Shown: positions 1 to 6,272, counted from the first letter of the stretch. The stretch: 8,588 bases of DNA from Oscillospiraceae bacterium (GCA_031285645.1 JAITVU010000058.1:1-8588); one strand, 5' to 3'. Numbers and translations: made by a program. Notes: generated by a model not told the origin, from the sequence alone.

Positions 1-912
1 AATAATGGCGGAGGGCGTGTAGCCGCGCCGGCGCAGAGCGCAGAGCGTCGGCATGCGGGGATCGTCCCAGCCGTCGACATGCTTCTTTTCAACAAGATCC
101 CGCAAATACCGCTTGGACATGACGGTGTGCGTGATGTTGAGGCGCGCAAATTCATACTGGTGCGGCTTTTGCTCGAAGTTGATGTTATCCACAACCCAGT
201 CGTAGAGCGGGCGGTGGTTCTCAAATTCAATGGAGCAAAGCGAGTGCGTGATGCCCTCAATGGCGTCCTGGATGGGGTGGGCGTAATCATAAAGCGGATA
301 GAGGCACCATTTGTCGCCTTGCCTGTGGTGGCTGACATGGAGAATACGGTAAATAGCCGGGTCACGCATGTTCATGTTGGAGGAGGCCATATCGATTTTC
401 GCGCGCAAGGTTTTCGCACCGTCGGGGAATTCGCCGTTTTTCATGCGCTCAAACAGATCAAGGTTTTCCTCGATACTGCGGTTCCGGAAGGGGCTTTCTC
501 TGCCGGGCTGTGTGAGGCTGCCGCGGTACTCTCGCATCTCGTCGGCGCTGAGATCGCAGACGTAGGCTTTGCCGTCCCGAATCAGCTTGACCGCGAAGTC
601 GTAGCACTGGTCAAAATAGTCCGACCCGTAATAAATATTGTCCGGGTCCGCGCCGAGCCAGTGCAGATCTTCCTCAATCGCGCGCACATATTCGTCGTCT
701 TCACGCACGGGGTTTGTGTCGTCGTAGCGCAGATTAAAAGTGCCGCCGTATTTTTGAGCCGTGCTGTGGCTGATCCATATGGCTTTGGCGCTGCCGATGT
801 GCAGATAGCCGTTGGGTTCGGGGGGGAATCGGGTGCGGATGGGATAGGAAAAGCCGTTTTTCAAGTCTTCATCAACAATATCATATATAAAGTTGCTGAG
901 TTCATCGCTCAT
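1..912 (-). CDS. glnS: Glutaminyl-tRNA synthetase (GlnRS), N-terminal 304 residues, cut by the window edge
   Basis: This cytoplasmic class I synthetase attaches glutamine to tRNA-Gln using ATP. The 304 visible codons cover the Rossmann catalytic domain. The stretch [16 protein letters not shown] (about residues 29-44) is the GlnRS form of the ATP-binding signature, but its usual HIGH reads HIGS (residues 38-41). RYDDTNP follows at about 62-68, then the GlnRS-typical [14 protein letters not shown] region, and VMSKR at 264-268 is the KMSKS-type loop. The beta-barrel anticodon-binding domains lie beyond position 1 (E. coli GlnRS is about 554 residues). The ATG at 912 is preceded by AAAGGA (923-928) at 10 nt, and an in-frame TAG lies a short way upstream. 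It lies 88 bases downstream of the phosphoesterase gene on the same strand and may be co-transcribed with it. The family call is firm. Discrimination from GluRS rests on the FPPEPNG and VMSKR variants and on a separate gltX nearby. Confidence 0.95.
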   Translation of the reverse strand, partial: MSDELSNFIYDIVDEDLKNGFSYPIRTRFPPEPNGYLHIGSAKAIWISHSTAQKYGGTFNLRYDDTNPVREDDEYVRAIEEDLHWLGADPDNIYYGSDYFDQCYDFAVKLIRDGKAYVCDLSADEMREYRGSLTQPGRESPFRNRSIEENLDLFERMKNGEFPDGAKTLRAKIDMASSNMNMRDPAIYRILHVSHHRQGDKWCLYPLYDYAHPIQDAIEGITHSLCSIEFENHRPLYDWVVDNINFEQKPHQYEFARLNITHTVMSKRYLRDLVEKKHVDGWDDPRMPTLCALRRRGYTPSAII

Positions 913-938
913 GTCATATTCATCCTTTGCTTTGGTTA

Positions 939-967
939 TCTATATTGCGCTGGCTGTCGGGCAGCAA
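939..967 (-). promoter_or_regulatory. Possible weak promoter for glnS
   Basis: On the minus strand, TTGCTG (962-967) and TATAGA (939-944) are separated by 17 bases. Each box matches the sigma-A consensus only partly (3 to 4 of 6). The start of transcription would fall just before the glnS ribosome binding site. The spacer overlaps a small hairpin, so either reading is uncertain. Confidence 0.25.
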
Positions 968-970
968 GCG
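948..970 (-). other. Short hairpin between the phosphoesterase gene and glnS
   Basis: The arms CGCT (948-951) plus GCTG (953-956) pair with CAGC (962-965) plus AGCG (967-970). There is one internal mismatch and a five-base loop. No T-run follows on either strand, so it is not a convincing intrinsic terminator. It could modulate read-through from the upstream gene into glnS or protect an mRNA end. Confidence 0.35.
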
Positions 971-1000
971 GTACGCCACGCAGTCTCGTGATTCATGCGC

Positions 1001-1738
1001 CTACGTTCTTCTGAAATATTGTGCCGTCCTGAGTTCGGCGATATAACCGTCCAGATCGGGGACCCCCGCTTTGACAGCGGCTGAGACGGCCTTTTCAATA
1101 TCATAGGGTACCCTGTAAAAATGTACGCTGAGATCGGCCCCGCTTTCACTTTCAAGCATGCAATATGACGCCTGAGTCATATCAAGCGGGTTGCCGACGC
1201 TGCCGGTGTTGACGAGAACGCGCCCGCTTAAAACCTGCATGTAGGCTGTGTGAATGTCGGCGTAAACGGCGACATCGGCCGGGCCGCCGGTATCATCCGG
1301 GCCGGGGACAAAAAGCTCGCGGCGTTTTTCGATCGGGCTGTCGGCATAATACCGGCTGAAACCGAGGGGATGGGCGTGGAAAAACCGGATCAGCCTGCCG
1401 CCCAAACGCCGCTGCGCACTGTGAGGCAAGGCGCCGAGATAAGCCATCCTGTTATGTCCCGCGTCATTGAGATACCACAATGTCCGGTTGCTGACCCCCG
1501 CGGCCTGACCTTGCGTTACCGCCCGGTGCGCCTTATGCAAGCCGTCTTCCCAATTGCCTTTCAGGACGACAGCGCAAACATTGCGGCACAGGTCGATCAC
1601 CGCTTTCGAGTCGGGCCCTTTTCCGATGATGTCGCCCAGGCAGATGATTTCATCGGCCTGCCGGCTGTTAATATCCGCCAGAACGGCTTCAAGCGCGGTG
1701 AGATTGCCGTGGATATCGGCTATTGCAGCGATTTTCAT
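1001..1738 (-). CDS. Calcineurin-like metallophosphoesterase, 245 residues
   Basis: This is a probable soluble metal-dependent phosphatase or phosphodiesterase. The substrate cannot be read from the sequence. The N-terminal IADIHGN holds Asp8 and His10 (metal-binding motif I), LGDIIGKGPD holds Asp36 (motif II), KGNWED holds Asn62 (motif III), FFHAHP holds His121 and His123, and YADIHT with NTGSVGNPLD (residues 159-186) forms the C-terminal metal site. Two positions differ from the textbook pattern. GNHD/E reads GNWE, and GHTH reads ADIH, with Asp161 where the first His would be. Length suits single-domain bacterial members. The ATG at 1738 follows GGAG (1745-1748) at 6 nt. It sits between gltX and glnS on the same strand, but nothing seen links it functionally to tRNA charging. 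The family is secure and the biochemical role open. Confidence 0.9.
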   Translation of the reverse strand: MKIAAIADIHGNLTALEAVLADINSRQADEIICLGDIIGKGPDSKAVIDLCRNVCAVVLKGNWEDGLHKAHRAVTQGQAAGVSNRTLWYLNDAGHNRMAYLGALPHSAQRRLGGRLIRFFHAHPLGFSRYYADSPIEKRRELFVPGPDDTGGPADVAVYADIHTAYMQVLSGRVLVNTGSVGNPLDMTQASYCMLESESGADLSVHFYRVPYDIEKAVSAAVKAGVPDLDGYIAELRTAQYFRRT

Positions 1739-1818
1739 TTATTTCTCCGCATGTTTGTATTAATGGTCAATGTCCGGTCCGGGGGCGTGCCCCAAAACGG
1801 CGGACGACCGGATATATA

Positions 1819-1867
1819 GCGGCGGGAATAAATAAGCGGAACAGGAAGACATTAAAATTCCCGCCGC
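1819..1867. repeat. Perfect 11-bp inverted repeat upstream of the phosphoesterase gene
   Basis: GCGGCGGGAAT (1819-1829) is matched exactly by its reverse complement ATTCCCGCCGC (1857-1867), with a 27-base AT-rich centre. On the minus strand the repeat is followed at once by TATATA, a possible but weak -10 box for the gene starting at 1738. No T-run follows the stem, so a classic terminator is unlikely. It could be an operator or a leader hairpin. Confidence 0.55.
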
Positions 1868-1885
1868 ATTCGGCAGAAAGTGAAT

Positions 1886-1907
1886 AATAACGGTCCGGTT
1901 ATTTTTT
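1886..1907. terminator. Weak terminator-like hairpin downstream of gltX
   Basis: AATAAC (1886-1891) and GTTATT (1898-1903) form a 6-bp AT-rich stem around a six-base loop. A T-run follows on the plus strand, and a shorter, mixed AT tract follows on the minus strand, where gltX transcripts would arrive. The stem is weak. It is the only terminator-like structure seen close after gltX, so read-through into the next gene is likely. Confidence 0.25.
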
Positions 1908-1946
1908 ACTTTTGCTATAATTGCCGGTTTCCGGTTCAATGCGGAC

Positions 1947-3596
1947 TTACTGAAGCTTGTTTTGCGCCTTTTCCAGCCGCTCTTTCACGCGTGCCGCGCC
2001 GAGAAGGTTAATCACTTCATAAAGATCCGGGGAATTCTGCCGGCCCGTCACGGCGATGCGTATGACCATGCTGACATCACCCACATGTCCCGGAAAAGCC
2101 TGGGGATCATTTTTATAGTCCTTCATTGTTGGCGCAAAGCCGAGGTCGCCCGCCAGTGTTTTCACATCATCAAACCAGGCGCTGCTGTCGCCATGCATGA
2201 CAAAGCGTTCGCGGTAATTTTTGATAATCGCGCGCACCTGATCGTCCGACAGGTTCTGAGGGTACTGGTCATCCGGGGCGAATAACTCATCAAAAAAGAA
2301 ATTCATATAACCCTTCGCGTCGGCCCAGACCGCGATGTCCTTGCGCGGTTTGTTGCCGCCGCGCCCGATAGCGAGAATTGCCTGTGTATACGCGGGGTCT
2401 CTGCTGATCAGGTCGGCGAAAGCTGTGTCATATTGGCCGGCCCACGTGAGCACCAAATCATAGACGGTCGCGGCATCCATACGGGAAATCACGTTTTTGG
2501 ATATATCATTGAGCTTGTCAATATCAAACAGGGAGCCGGACACGCTCATCTTTTTAAACGAAAACGGGAATTTCTCGAGTGGCTCGGTCGGGTTGGCGAT
2601 ACGCCATTCCTCAAAATTCGAGTTGAGCAAGGTGAGGATGTATTCCTTGACGGCCTCGACACAGTAGCCCTGTTCTTTATAATAATCGAGCGCAAGCTCG
2701 GGATCCTTGCGCTTGCTCAGTTTGCGCTTGGACCCGCCGTCCATTTTCATAAGCTGGGCTGTGTGGATATATTTAGGCGGACGCCAGCCCATGGCGCCAA
2801 ACAGCTGGACATGAATCGGGAGCGTGGCAAGCCACTCCTCCCCGCGCACCACATGCGTTGTATGCATCAGGTGATCGTCTACAACATGCGCGAAATGGTA
2901 AGTCGGCACGCCGTCGGATTTAAGCAGCACGGTGTCCTGGTCGTTTTCGGGGAACGCCATGGGCCCTTTGACAAGATCGGTGAACTTGACTCTCGTATCA
3001 AGGGAGCCGTCGCTGCGGAAACGCAGGACAAAGGGCGTACCGGCATCAAGTTGCGCCTTGATTTCATCAAAAGGCATGTCCCTGTGGACGGCGTATTGGC
3101 CGTAGTAGCCGAAGTTTTCCTTGAGGGCGGCCTGTTTTTCGCGGGTTGCGGCAAGCTCTTCCTCTGTGCAGAAGCAAGGGTAAGCCATGCCTTGCGCGAC
3201 CAGCCATTTGGCGAATACATGGTAGAGCCGCGTCCGCTGACGCTGTCGGTAAGGCCCGTACGGGCCGTTGTCGCCCGTGAGCGTCGCGCCTTCATCAAAA
3301 GGCAGCTTATAGTCGGAAAAGACATCGAGTATCTTTTCAACACCGCCCTCCACCGCGCGCTTGAGGTCGGTATCCTCGATCCTTAAATAAAAAACCCCGC
3401 CGCTCTGGTGCGCAAGCCGCTCGTCGGCAATGGCGCTGAAGAGATTGCCCAGATGCATAAAGCCCGTGGGGCTGGGCGCCATGCGCGTTACTTTCGCGCC
3501 TTCGGGCAGGTTGCGCGGAGGATAAAGCGCCTCAATATCGTCCGGCTGCTCCCTGACATCCGCAAAGAGCAAGTCGGCAAGGGCTCCGTAGTCCAT
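1947..3596 (-). CDS. gltX: Glutamyl-tRNA synthetase (GluRS), 549 residues
   Basis: It ligates glutamate to tRNA-Glu in the cytoplasm. MAPSPTGFMHLGN (residues 39-51) is the GluRS ATP-binding signature, with HLGN in place of HIGH. YLRIEDTD (70-77) and RGEEWL (251-256) are family motifs, and KLSKRKD (292-298) is the KMSKS loop. The C-terminal part is the helical anticodon-binding region. About 35 residues precede the usual GluRS start (including YPPRNLPEG at 25-33), which with the C-terminal half makes it longer than the common 470-500 residues. From memory this layout occurs in clostridial GluRS. CFC at 141-143 recalls the start of the zinc site, but no matching downstream Cys/His pair is evident. 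The ATG at 3596 follows AAGGAG (3604-3609) at 7 nt. It has its own promoter. Whether it discriminates between tRNA-Glu and tRNA-Gln cannot be told, but glnS nearby makes a discriminating enzyme likely. Confidence 0.95.
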   Translation of the reverse strand: MDYGALADLLFADVREQPDDIEALYPPRNLPEGAKVTRMAPSPTGFMHLGNLFSAIADERLAHQSGGVFYLRIEDTDLKRAVEGGVEKILDVFSDYKLPFDEGATLTGDNGPYGPYRQRQRTRLYHVFAKWLVAQGMAYPCFCTEEELAATREKQAALKENFGYYGQYAVHRDMPFDEIKAQLDAGTPFVLRFRSDGSLDTRVKFTDLVKGPMAFPENDQDTVLLKSDGVPTYHFAHVVDDHLMHTTHVVRGEEWLATLPIHVQLFGAMGWRPPKYIHTAQLMKMDGGSKRKLSKRKDPELALDYYKEQGYCVEAVKEYILTLLNSNFEEWRIANPTEPLEKFPFSFKKMSVSGSLFDIDKLNDISKNVISRMDAATVYDLVLTWAGQYDTAFADLISRDPAYTQAILAIGRGGNKPRKDIAVWADAKGYMNFFFDELFAPDDQYPQNLSDDQVRAIIKNYRERFVMHGDSSAWFDDVKTLAGDLGFAPTMKDYKNDPQAFPGHVGDVSMVIRIAVTGRQNSPDLYEVINLLGAARVKERLEKAQNKLQ

Positions 3597-3629
3597 GTTT
3601 ATTCTCCTTGAATTTTCAAAATTATACCT

Positions 3630-3658
3630 ATTTTACACTATTTCCCGCTGCTTTTCAA
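3630..3658 (-). promoter_or_regulatory. Sigma-A type promoter of gltX
   Basis: On the minus strand TTGAAA (3653-3658) and TAAAAT (3630-3635) are separated by exactly 17 bases and lie between the hflC terminator and the gltX start. The predicted transcript begins near 3623, leaving a leader of about 27 nt that holds only the ribosome binding site. That leaves no room for a T-box. Confidence 0.75.
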
Positions 3659-3701
3659 TAATACATGTTCGCGTATATGATGTAACGGCCTATGGTGAAC
3701 C

Positions 3702-3739
3702 AAAAAGCATCCGGTCTTCAAAACAAGACCGGATGCTTT
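3702..3739 (-). terminator. Strong intrinsic terminator of the hflK-hflC operon
   Basis: A perfect 15-bp inverted repeat (3704-3718 with 3725-3739) closes a six-base loop, CAAAAC on the plus strand. On the minus strand the stem runs into five consecutive T (3706-3702). It lies about 80 bases past the hflC stop and before the gltX promoter, so it separates the two transcription units. A plus-strand T-rich stretch (TTTCTTT) might also allow weak termination in the other direction. Confidence 0.9.
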
Positions 3740-3816
3740 CTTTGTAATTTCACGCGCCGGCATGACCCCACGCGGATGGGTTCCCGCACGCATGTTTACA
3801 GAACGACGCCTTTGCT

Positions 3817-4770
3817 TTACCCGATATTGTAGAATACCTGGGCGATGGGCGAATCGGGGGAGAGGATCAGCGTTGTATCCCCGTTTTGCAATGAAGCCTT
3901 TGCCGCGTCCAGCGCCCGGTTAAAGGCGTAGAATTCCGCTTTTTCGGGATCATTGTACGCTTCGGCGAGAATTTCCATATAGCGCTGTTCGCCTTCGGCG
4001 ATGGTTTGGGCCGCCGCCGCGTTGGCCTGGGAGAGTAGGACTGATACGGAGCGGTCCGTCTCGTTGCGAATCTTCCGGCCCTCTTCCTCGCCTTCGGCGG
4101 AAAAGGAAGCGGCGATGTTGTTGCGCTCCGATATCATACGGGTGTAGACGGCCTGTTTGTTGTCGTCGGGCAAATCAAGATGCTTTGTCTCGATGGCGAT
4201 TAAATCGACGCCGTACTGGTCGAGCGTACTCCCGATATTCTCGAATATCTTAACGGCCAGCGTGTCCCTGCCGCTGATAATTTCGGTTTGCGGCAGCTGG
4301 CTGATCACGTTTTTCATGGAGTTGTAGGCAATATTGCCGATGCGCACTTCGGCGTTGGCGACGCTGCCGCTCAGCGTGCGGATAAACTTGGTGGGATCAG
4401 AAACTTTCCACAGGACAAAGCTGTCGGCGACCATGGTTTTTTTGTCCTGCGTGATGACGTCCGAAATGGGAATATCATAAATGCGCACCATTTTGGGCAC
4501 GGACCGCGTGACCTGGATAAAGGGCAGCTTGAAGGAAATGCCGGGTTCCGCCGTCACGCTTTTGATTTCACCAAACTGCTGGATCACCACATATTCGTTC
4601 GGTTTTGTGATGACGACGCACTGCATATAGAAAAAGACGACAATCAAAACACCTATAATAATAATCAGGCGGCGCGTCATGCCGCGCTTGAAAATAGCGG
4701 TTGCTTCAGCGTTTTCGCCGGGATCGCCCTGAGGCTGGTTTTGGCCGCCCCTGAAAAAGTTGTATTCCAT
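3817..4770 (-). CDS. hflC: HflC-type SPFH/prohibitin membrane protein, 317 residues
   Basis: This is the second subunit of the HflK-HflC complex, which in E. coli forms a membrane cage around the FtsH protease and modulates degradation of membrane proteins. A cytosolic N-terminal stretch rich in Gly, Asn and Gln (residues 1-30) precedes one membrane segment (about 34-55). An SPFH/band-7 domain follows (about 56-240), containing GEIKSVTAEPGISFKLPF. A helical, probably coiled-coil region has RMISERNNIAASFSAEGEEE (211-230), and the end of the protein reads LILSPDSPIAQVF, matching the HflC tail pattern (LSPDS). Length is close to E. coli HflC (about 334). The ATG at 4770 shares one base with the hflK stop (TAATG), and AGGAGG (4778-4783) lies 7 nt upstream, inside hflK. 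Translational coupling with hflK is therefore likely. No ftsH is visible here. Confidence 0.93.
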   Translation of the reverse strand: MEYNFFRGGQNQPQGDPGENAEATAIFKRGMTRRLIIIIGVLIVVFFYMQCVVITKPNEYVVIQQFGEIKSVTAEPGISFKLPFIQVTRSVPKMVRIYDIPISDVITQDKKTMVADSFVLWKVSDPTKFIRTLSGSVANAEVRIGNIAYNSMKNVISQLPQTEIISGRDTLAVKIFENIGSTLDQYGVDLIAIETKHLDLPDDNKQAVYTRMISERNNIAASFSAEGEEEGRKIRNETDRSVSVLLSQANAAAAQTIAEGEQRYMEILAEAYNDPEKAEFYAFNRALDAAKASLQNGDTTLILSPDSPIAQVFYNIG

Positions 4771-5759
4771 TACGACGCCTCCTCTTCGTTTTCACTGGCC
4801 GGACTCTGGACGGCCGGGCCGCTGCTCCCTGACGCTGTTCCGCCTCCCGTGAAGGATTCAAGGGGGAGAACTTTGCTTGTCGTGCCGTCGCCGCTGTCGA
4901 TGATAATCTTCATGCCCGGCAGCACATCCTCCATGGTCTCATAGAACATGCGGTGTTTGGTCATAAGCGGGTTTTTCTGGTATTCCTCATACATGGCGTT
5001 AAATACGGCGACCTGGCCGAGCGCCTCGTTGATGCGCGCCTCTTTCTGCGCCTCGGCGCTTTTGAGAATGGCGTCTTCCTGGGCGCGCGCCGCCGGGACC
5101 TGCTCGCTTTCGTACTTCATGGCTGTGTTGATGGCGGTTTCCTTGCCCTGTTTGGCGGTTTCAACATTCTTAAACGCATCCTTGACCTCGTCGGTCGGCG
5201 GTTCGGAATCCTGAATGGTGATGTTGATCAGCTGGAGCCCGATATCCTCGGCGGTCAGGCGATTGGTGAGTTTTTCCTTGATCTCGGCCTGAATTTCGTT
5301 TTTCCCGGTTGTGATAACCTCGTCGACCGTGTGGAGGCCGATGGTGTCGCGGATATAGCTCAGCGCCATATTGCGCAGAATGAATTCGGGATCGTGCGAG
5401 GCGAAGAGATACCGTTCCGGGTCGGAGACCTGGTATTCGAGGAAAAAGTCCACATTCACAAAATTGTAGTCGGAGGTGATCATCATGGACTCGCTGTAGA
5501 TGGAGTCCTCGCGGCTGCCCTCATAGCCTATGGAAAAGCTGTTGATCACCATGGGGACGATTTCAACGTCCTGAAAGAACGGGATTTTGATATGCGGACC
5601 CGGCGTTGAGACGATACTCGGCTTGCCGAAGGTGACGACGACGGCCTGCTCCTGCTCTTCAATAATATAAATGGAATTGAAGGCCAGAAGCAAAACCAGA
5701 AACCCGATGACGACTAAATTGGATATGCGCAGATAGCGTTTTGCCTGTCTGATGGTCAT
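4770..5759 (-). CDS. hflK: HflK-type SPFH/prohibitin membrane protein, 329 residues
   Basis: This is the first subunit of the HflK-HflC complex. A single N-terminal membrane segment (about residues 13-32) is followed by the SPFH/band-7 domain. VVVTFGKPSIVSTPGPHIKIPF lies at about 40-61, and the HflK-like stretch INITIQDSEPPTDEVKDAF at 178-196. Next comes a helical Ala/Glu/Gln-rich coiled-coil region (about 197-262). The tail is low in complexity (Gly/Ser-rich 305-319, then acidic NEEEAS). It lacks the long Gly-rich N-terminal extension of E. coli HflK (about 419 residues), which explains the shorter length. The ATG at 5759 follows AAAGGGG (5767-5773) at 7 nt. It is first in a two-gene operon. 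The last codons double as the hflC ribosome binding site. It could be called a generic SPFH protein, but the tight pairing with hflC supports hflK. Confidence 0.92.
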   Translation of the reverse strand: MTIRQAKRYLRISNLVVIGFLVLLLAFNSIYIIEEQEQAVVVTFGKPSIVSTPGPHIKIPFFQDVEIVPMVINSFSIGYEGSREDSIYSESMMITSDYNFVNVDFFLEYQVSDPERYLFASHDPEFILRNMALSYIRDTIGLHTVDEVITTGKNEIQAEIKEKLTNRLTAEDIGLQLINITIQDSEPPTDEVKDAFKNVETAKQGKETAINTAMKYESEQVPAARAQEDAILKSAEAQKEARINEALGQVAVFNAMYEEYQKNPLMTKHRMFYETMEDVLPGMKIIIDSGDGTTSKVLPLESFTGGGTASGSSGPAVQSPASENEEEAS

Positions 5760-5786
5760 GGTTTAACCCCTTTACAAAATAAAATA

Positions 5787-5821
5787 CGCCTGAACGCCTA
5801 AGCAGCAATGGAAATCAGGCG
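5787..5821 (-). other. Inverted repeat in the hflK mRNA leader
   Basis: CGCCTGA (5787-5793) pairs exactly with TCAGGCG (5815-5821) across 21 bases. With transcription starting near 5829 this would be a hairpin in the roughly 70-nt 5' leader, ending about 14 bases before the ribosome binding site. Its effect on hflK expression is not known. Confidence 0.4.
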
Positions 5822-5845
5822 ATGTTATATAAACAATTATAACAT
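5822..5845. promoter_or_regulatory. Palindrome over the hflK -10 box, candidate operator
   Basis: ATGTTATA (5822-5829) and TATAACAT (5838-5845) form a perfect 8-bp inverted repeat with an 8-base centre. The right arm overlaps the hflK -10 element and the left arm reaches the predicted transcription start. This is a natural place for a dimeric repressor. The AT-richness of the region raises the chance of coincidence. Confidence 0.45.
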
Positions 5846-5864
5846 TTAAATAGATTATTAACAA
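5836..5864 (-). promoter_or_regulatory. Sigma-A type promoter of hflK-hflC
   Basis: On the minus strand TTGTTA (5859-5864) and a perfect TATAAT (5836-5841) are separated by 17 bases. TG precedes the -10 box with one base between, giving an extended -10. The predicted transcript starts near 5829. This is the strongest promoter by consensus in the window. Confidence 0.8.
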
Positions 5865-5934
5865 TCTTTAAGCTGTTGACAAAATGTAACGAATAGAAGA
5901 ATAAAAATAAGGAACGCCTGTGGGCGCATAACTA

Positions 5935-5963
5935 TTGACTTTGCGTGTTAGCTGTGGTAATCT
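5935..5963 (+). promoter_or_regulatory. Sigma-A type promoter of the feo operon
   Basis: TTGACT (5935-5940) and TAATCT (5958-5963) are separated by exactly 17 bases. Transcription would start near 5970, giving a leader of about 90 nt before feoA1. The first copy of the repeated TGTTAGC element overlaps the spacer and -10 box, so the promoter is probably regulated. Confidence 0.8.
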
Positions 5964-5976
5964 TTAGTTGGATTAA
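5946..5976 (+). promoter_or_regulatory. feo repeat element copy A (candidate operator over the promoter)
   Basis: TGTTAGCT begins at 5946, then GG and AATC, then TTTAGTTG. It covers the spacer and -10 box of the feo promoter. It aligns with copy B 31 bases downstream (about three helical turns, TGTTAGC to TGTTAGC) and with copy C before feoB. By position it would block RNA polymerase if bound. The protein is unknown; Fur or DtxR-like metalloregulators are the expected class for feo genes, but I do not see a clean consensus site of either. Confidence 0.55.
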
Positions 5977-6031
5977 TGTTAGCCCAGTGCAACCAATTTT
6001 AGTTGACACTGTAATTGCTCAAGGCTAACAT
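5976..6031 (+). ncRNA. Long hairpin in the feoA1 mRNA leader (possible cis-regulatory RNA)
   Basis: ATGTTAGCC (5976-5984) pairs perfectly with GGCTAACAT (6023-6031). Directly stacked on it, CAGTG plus CAAC (5985-5993) pairs with GTTG (6002-6005) and CACTG (6007-6011), with A6006 bulged and an eight-base loop. An 11-nt strand (6012-6022) stays unpaired on the 3' side. The stem begins a few bases after the predicted transcript start and ends 12 bases before the ribosome binding site, so it fills most of the leader. I do not recognise a known riboswitch fold. The repeat character of this DNA offers an alternative operator explanation. Confidence 0.45.
5977..6006 (+). promoter_or_regulatory. feo repeat element copy B
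   Basis: TGTTAGCCCAG starts at 5977 and is followed by GCAACCA and TTTAGTTGA. Compared with copy A it keeps TGTTAGC and TTTAGTTG but has four extra bases between them. Compared with copy C it shares TGTTAGC, CAG, GCAA, CA and TTTAG. It lies just downstream of the predicted transcription start, so it could be a second operator or part of an RNA leader structure. Confidence 0.5.
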
Positions 6032-6032
6032 G
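6013..6032 (-). promoter_or_regulatory. feo repeat element copy D, partial and inverted
   Basis: Read on the minus strand this is TGTTAGCC followed four bases later by GCAATTA, resembling the left part of copies B and C. The TTTAG end is missing. It forms an inverted pair with copy B, which is also the outer stem of the predicted leader hairpin. It may therefore be a structural partner rather than an independent binding site. Confidence 0.35.
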
Positions 6033-6059
6033 AATGCCCAAAAAAGGAGTTGTGATTAT

Positions 6060-6272
6060 ATGCTTCCGCTTACAATGGCGCGTGCCGGTGAGGAGACCAA
6101 TATAAAAAGGATTTCCGGCAAGGACGAAACCCGGCGGCATCTCGAAAACCTGGGTTTTGTTGTGGGGGAAAATGTGATTGTCGTCAATGAGATGGCCGGC
6201 AATCTGATACTGAATGTCAAGGGCGCCAGAATTGCTTTGGACAAAACCATGGCGAACAGGATCATGGTTTAA
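6060..6272 (+). CDS. feoA: FeoA-family ferrous iron transport protein, first copy, 70 residues
   Basis: FeoA is a small cytoplasmic SH3-like (beta-barrel) protein that works with the FeoB transporter, though its exact action is unsettled. This copy has the pattern of clostridial FeoA: IKRISGKDETRRHLENLGF (residues 15-33), the turn VVGENVIVV (34-42), GNLILNVKGARIALD (47-61) and the end ANRIMV. The length of 70 residues is typical. The ATG at 6060 is chosen because AAGGAG (6044-6049) lies 10 nt upstream. An in-frame TTG at 6015 lies inside the leader hairpin, lacks a ribosome binding site and would add an atypical N-terminus. It is first in the feoA-feoA-feoB operon, 59 bases before the second feoA, and expected to be iron-repressed. 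The two copies differ enough that they probably have separate roles. Confidence 0.92.
   Translation: MLPLTMARAGEETNIKRISGKDETRRHLENLGFVVGENVIVVNEMAGNLILNVKGARIALDKTMANRIMV

Noticed and set aside
79..1014. Open frame of 311 codons on the plus strand
   Set aside because: It lies antisense to glnS, whose protein is plainly homologous to GlnRS. The plus-strand translation has no recognisable family pattern.
1250..1819. Plus-strand open frame of 189 codons
   Set aside because: It is antisense to the phosphoesterase, which has clear motifs and a ribosome binding site.
2433..3386. Open frame of 317 codons on the plus strand
   Set aside because: It is antisense to gltX. The gltX frame has all GluRS motifs, and the opposite frame is open because of codon composition.
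3597..3700. T-box riboswitch before gltX
   Set aside because: The predicted leader is only about 27 nt, and no T-box consensus or specifier stem is visible.
4288..5609. Long plus-strand open frames opposite hflC and hflK
   Set aside because: They are shadows of the SPFH genes, with no family signature.
5876..5905. Second possible feo promoter with a perfect TTGACA
   Set aside because: The best -10 match, AATAAA at 18 bases, is poor. The promoter at 5935-5963 has better paired boxes and spacing.
5914..5927. Small CGCC/GGCG hairpin followed on the minus strand by a T-rich stretch
   Set aside because: The stem is only four pairs and no minus-strand transcript is expected to arrive there, so a terminator is not supported.
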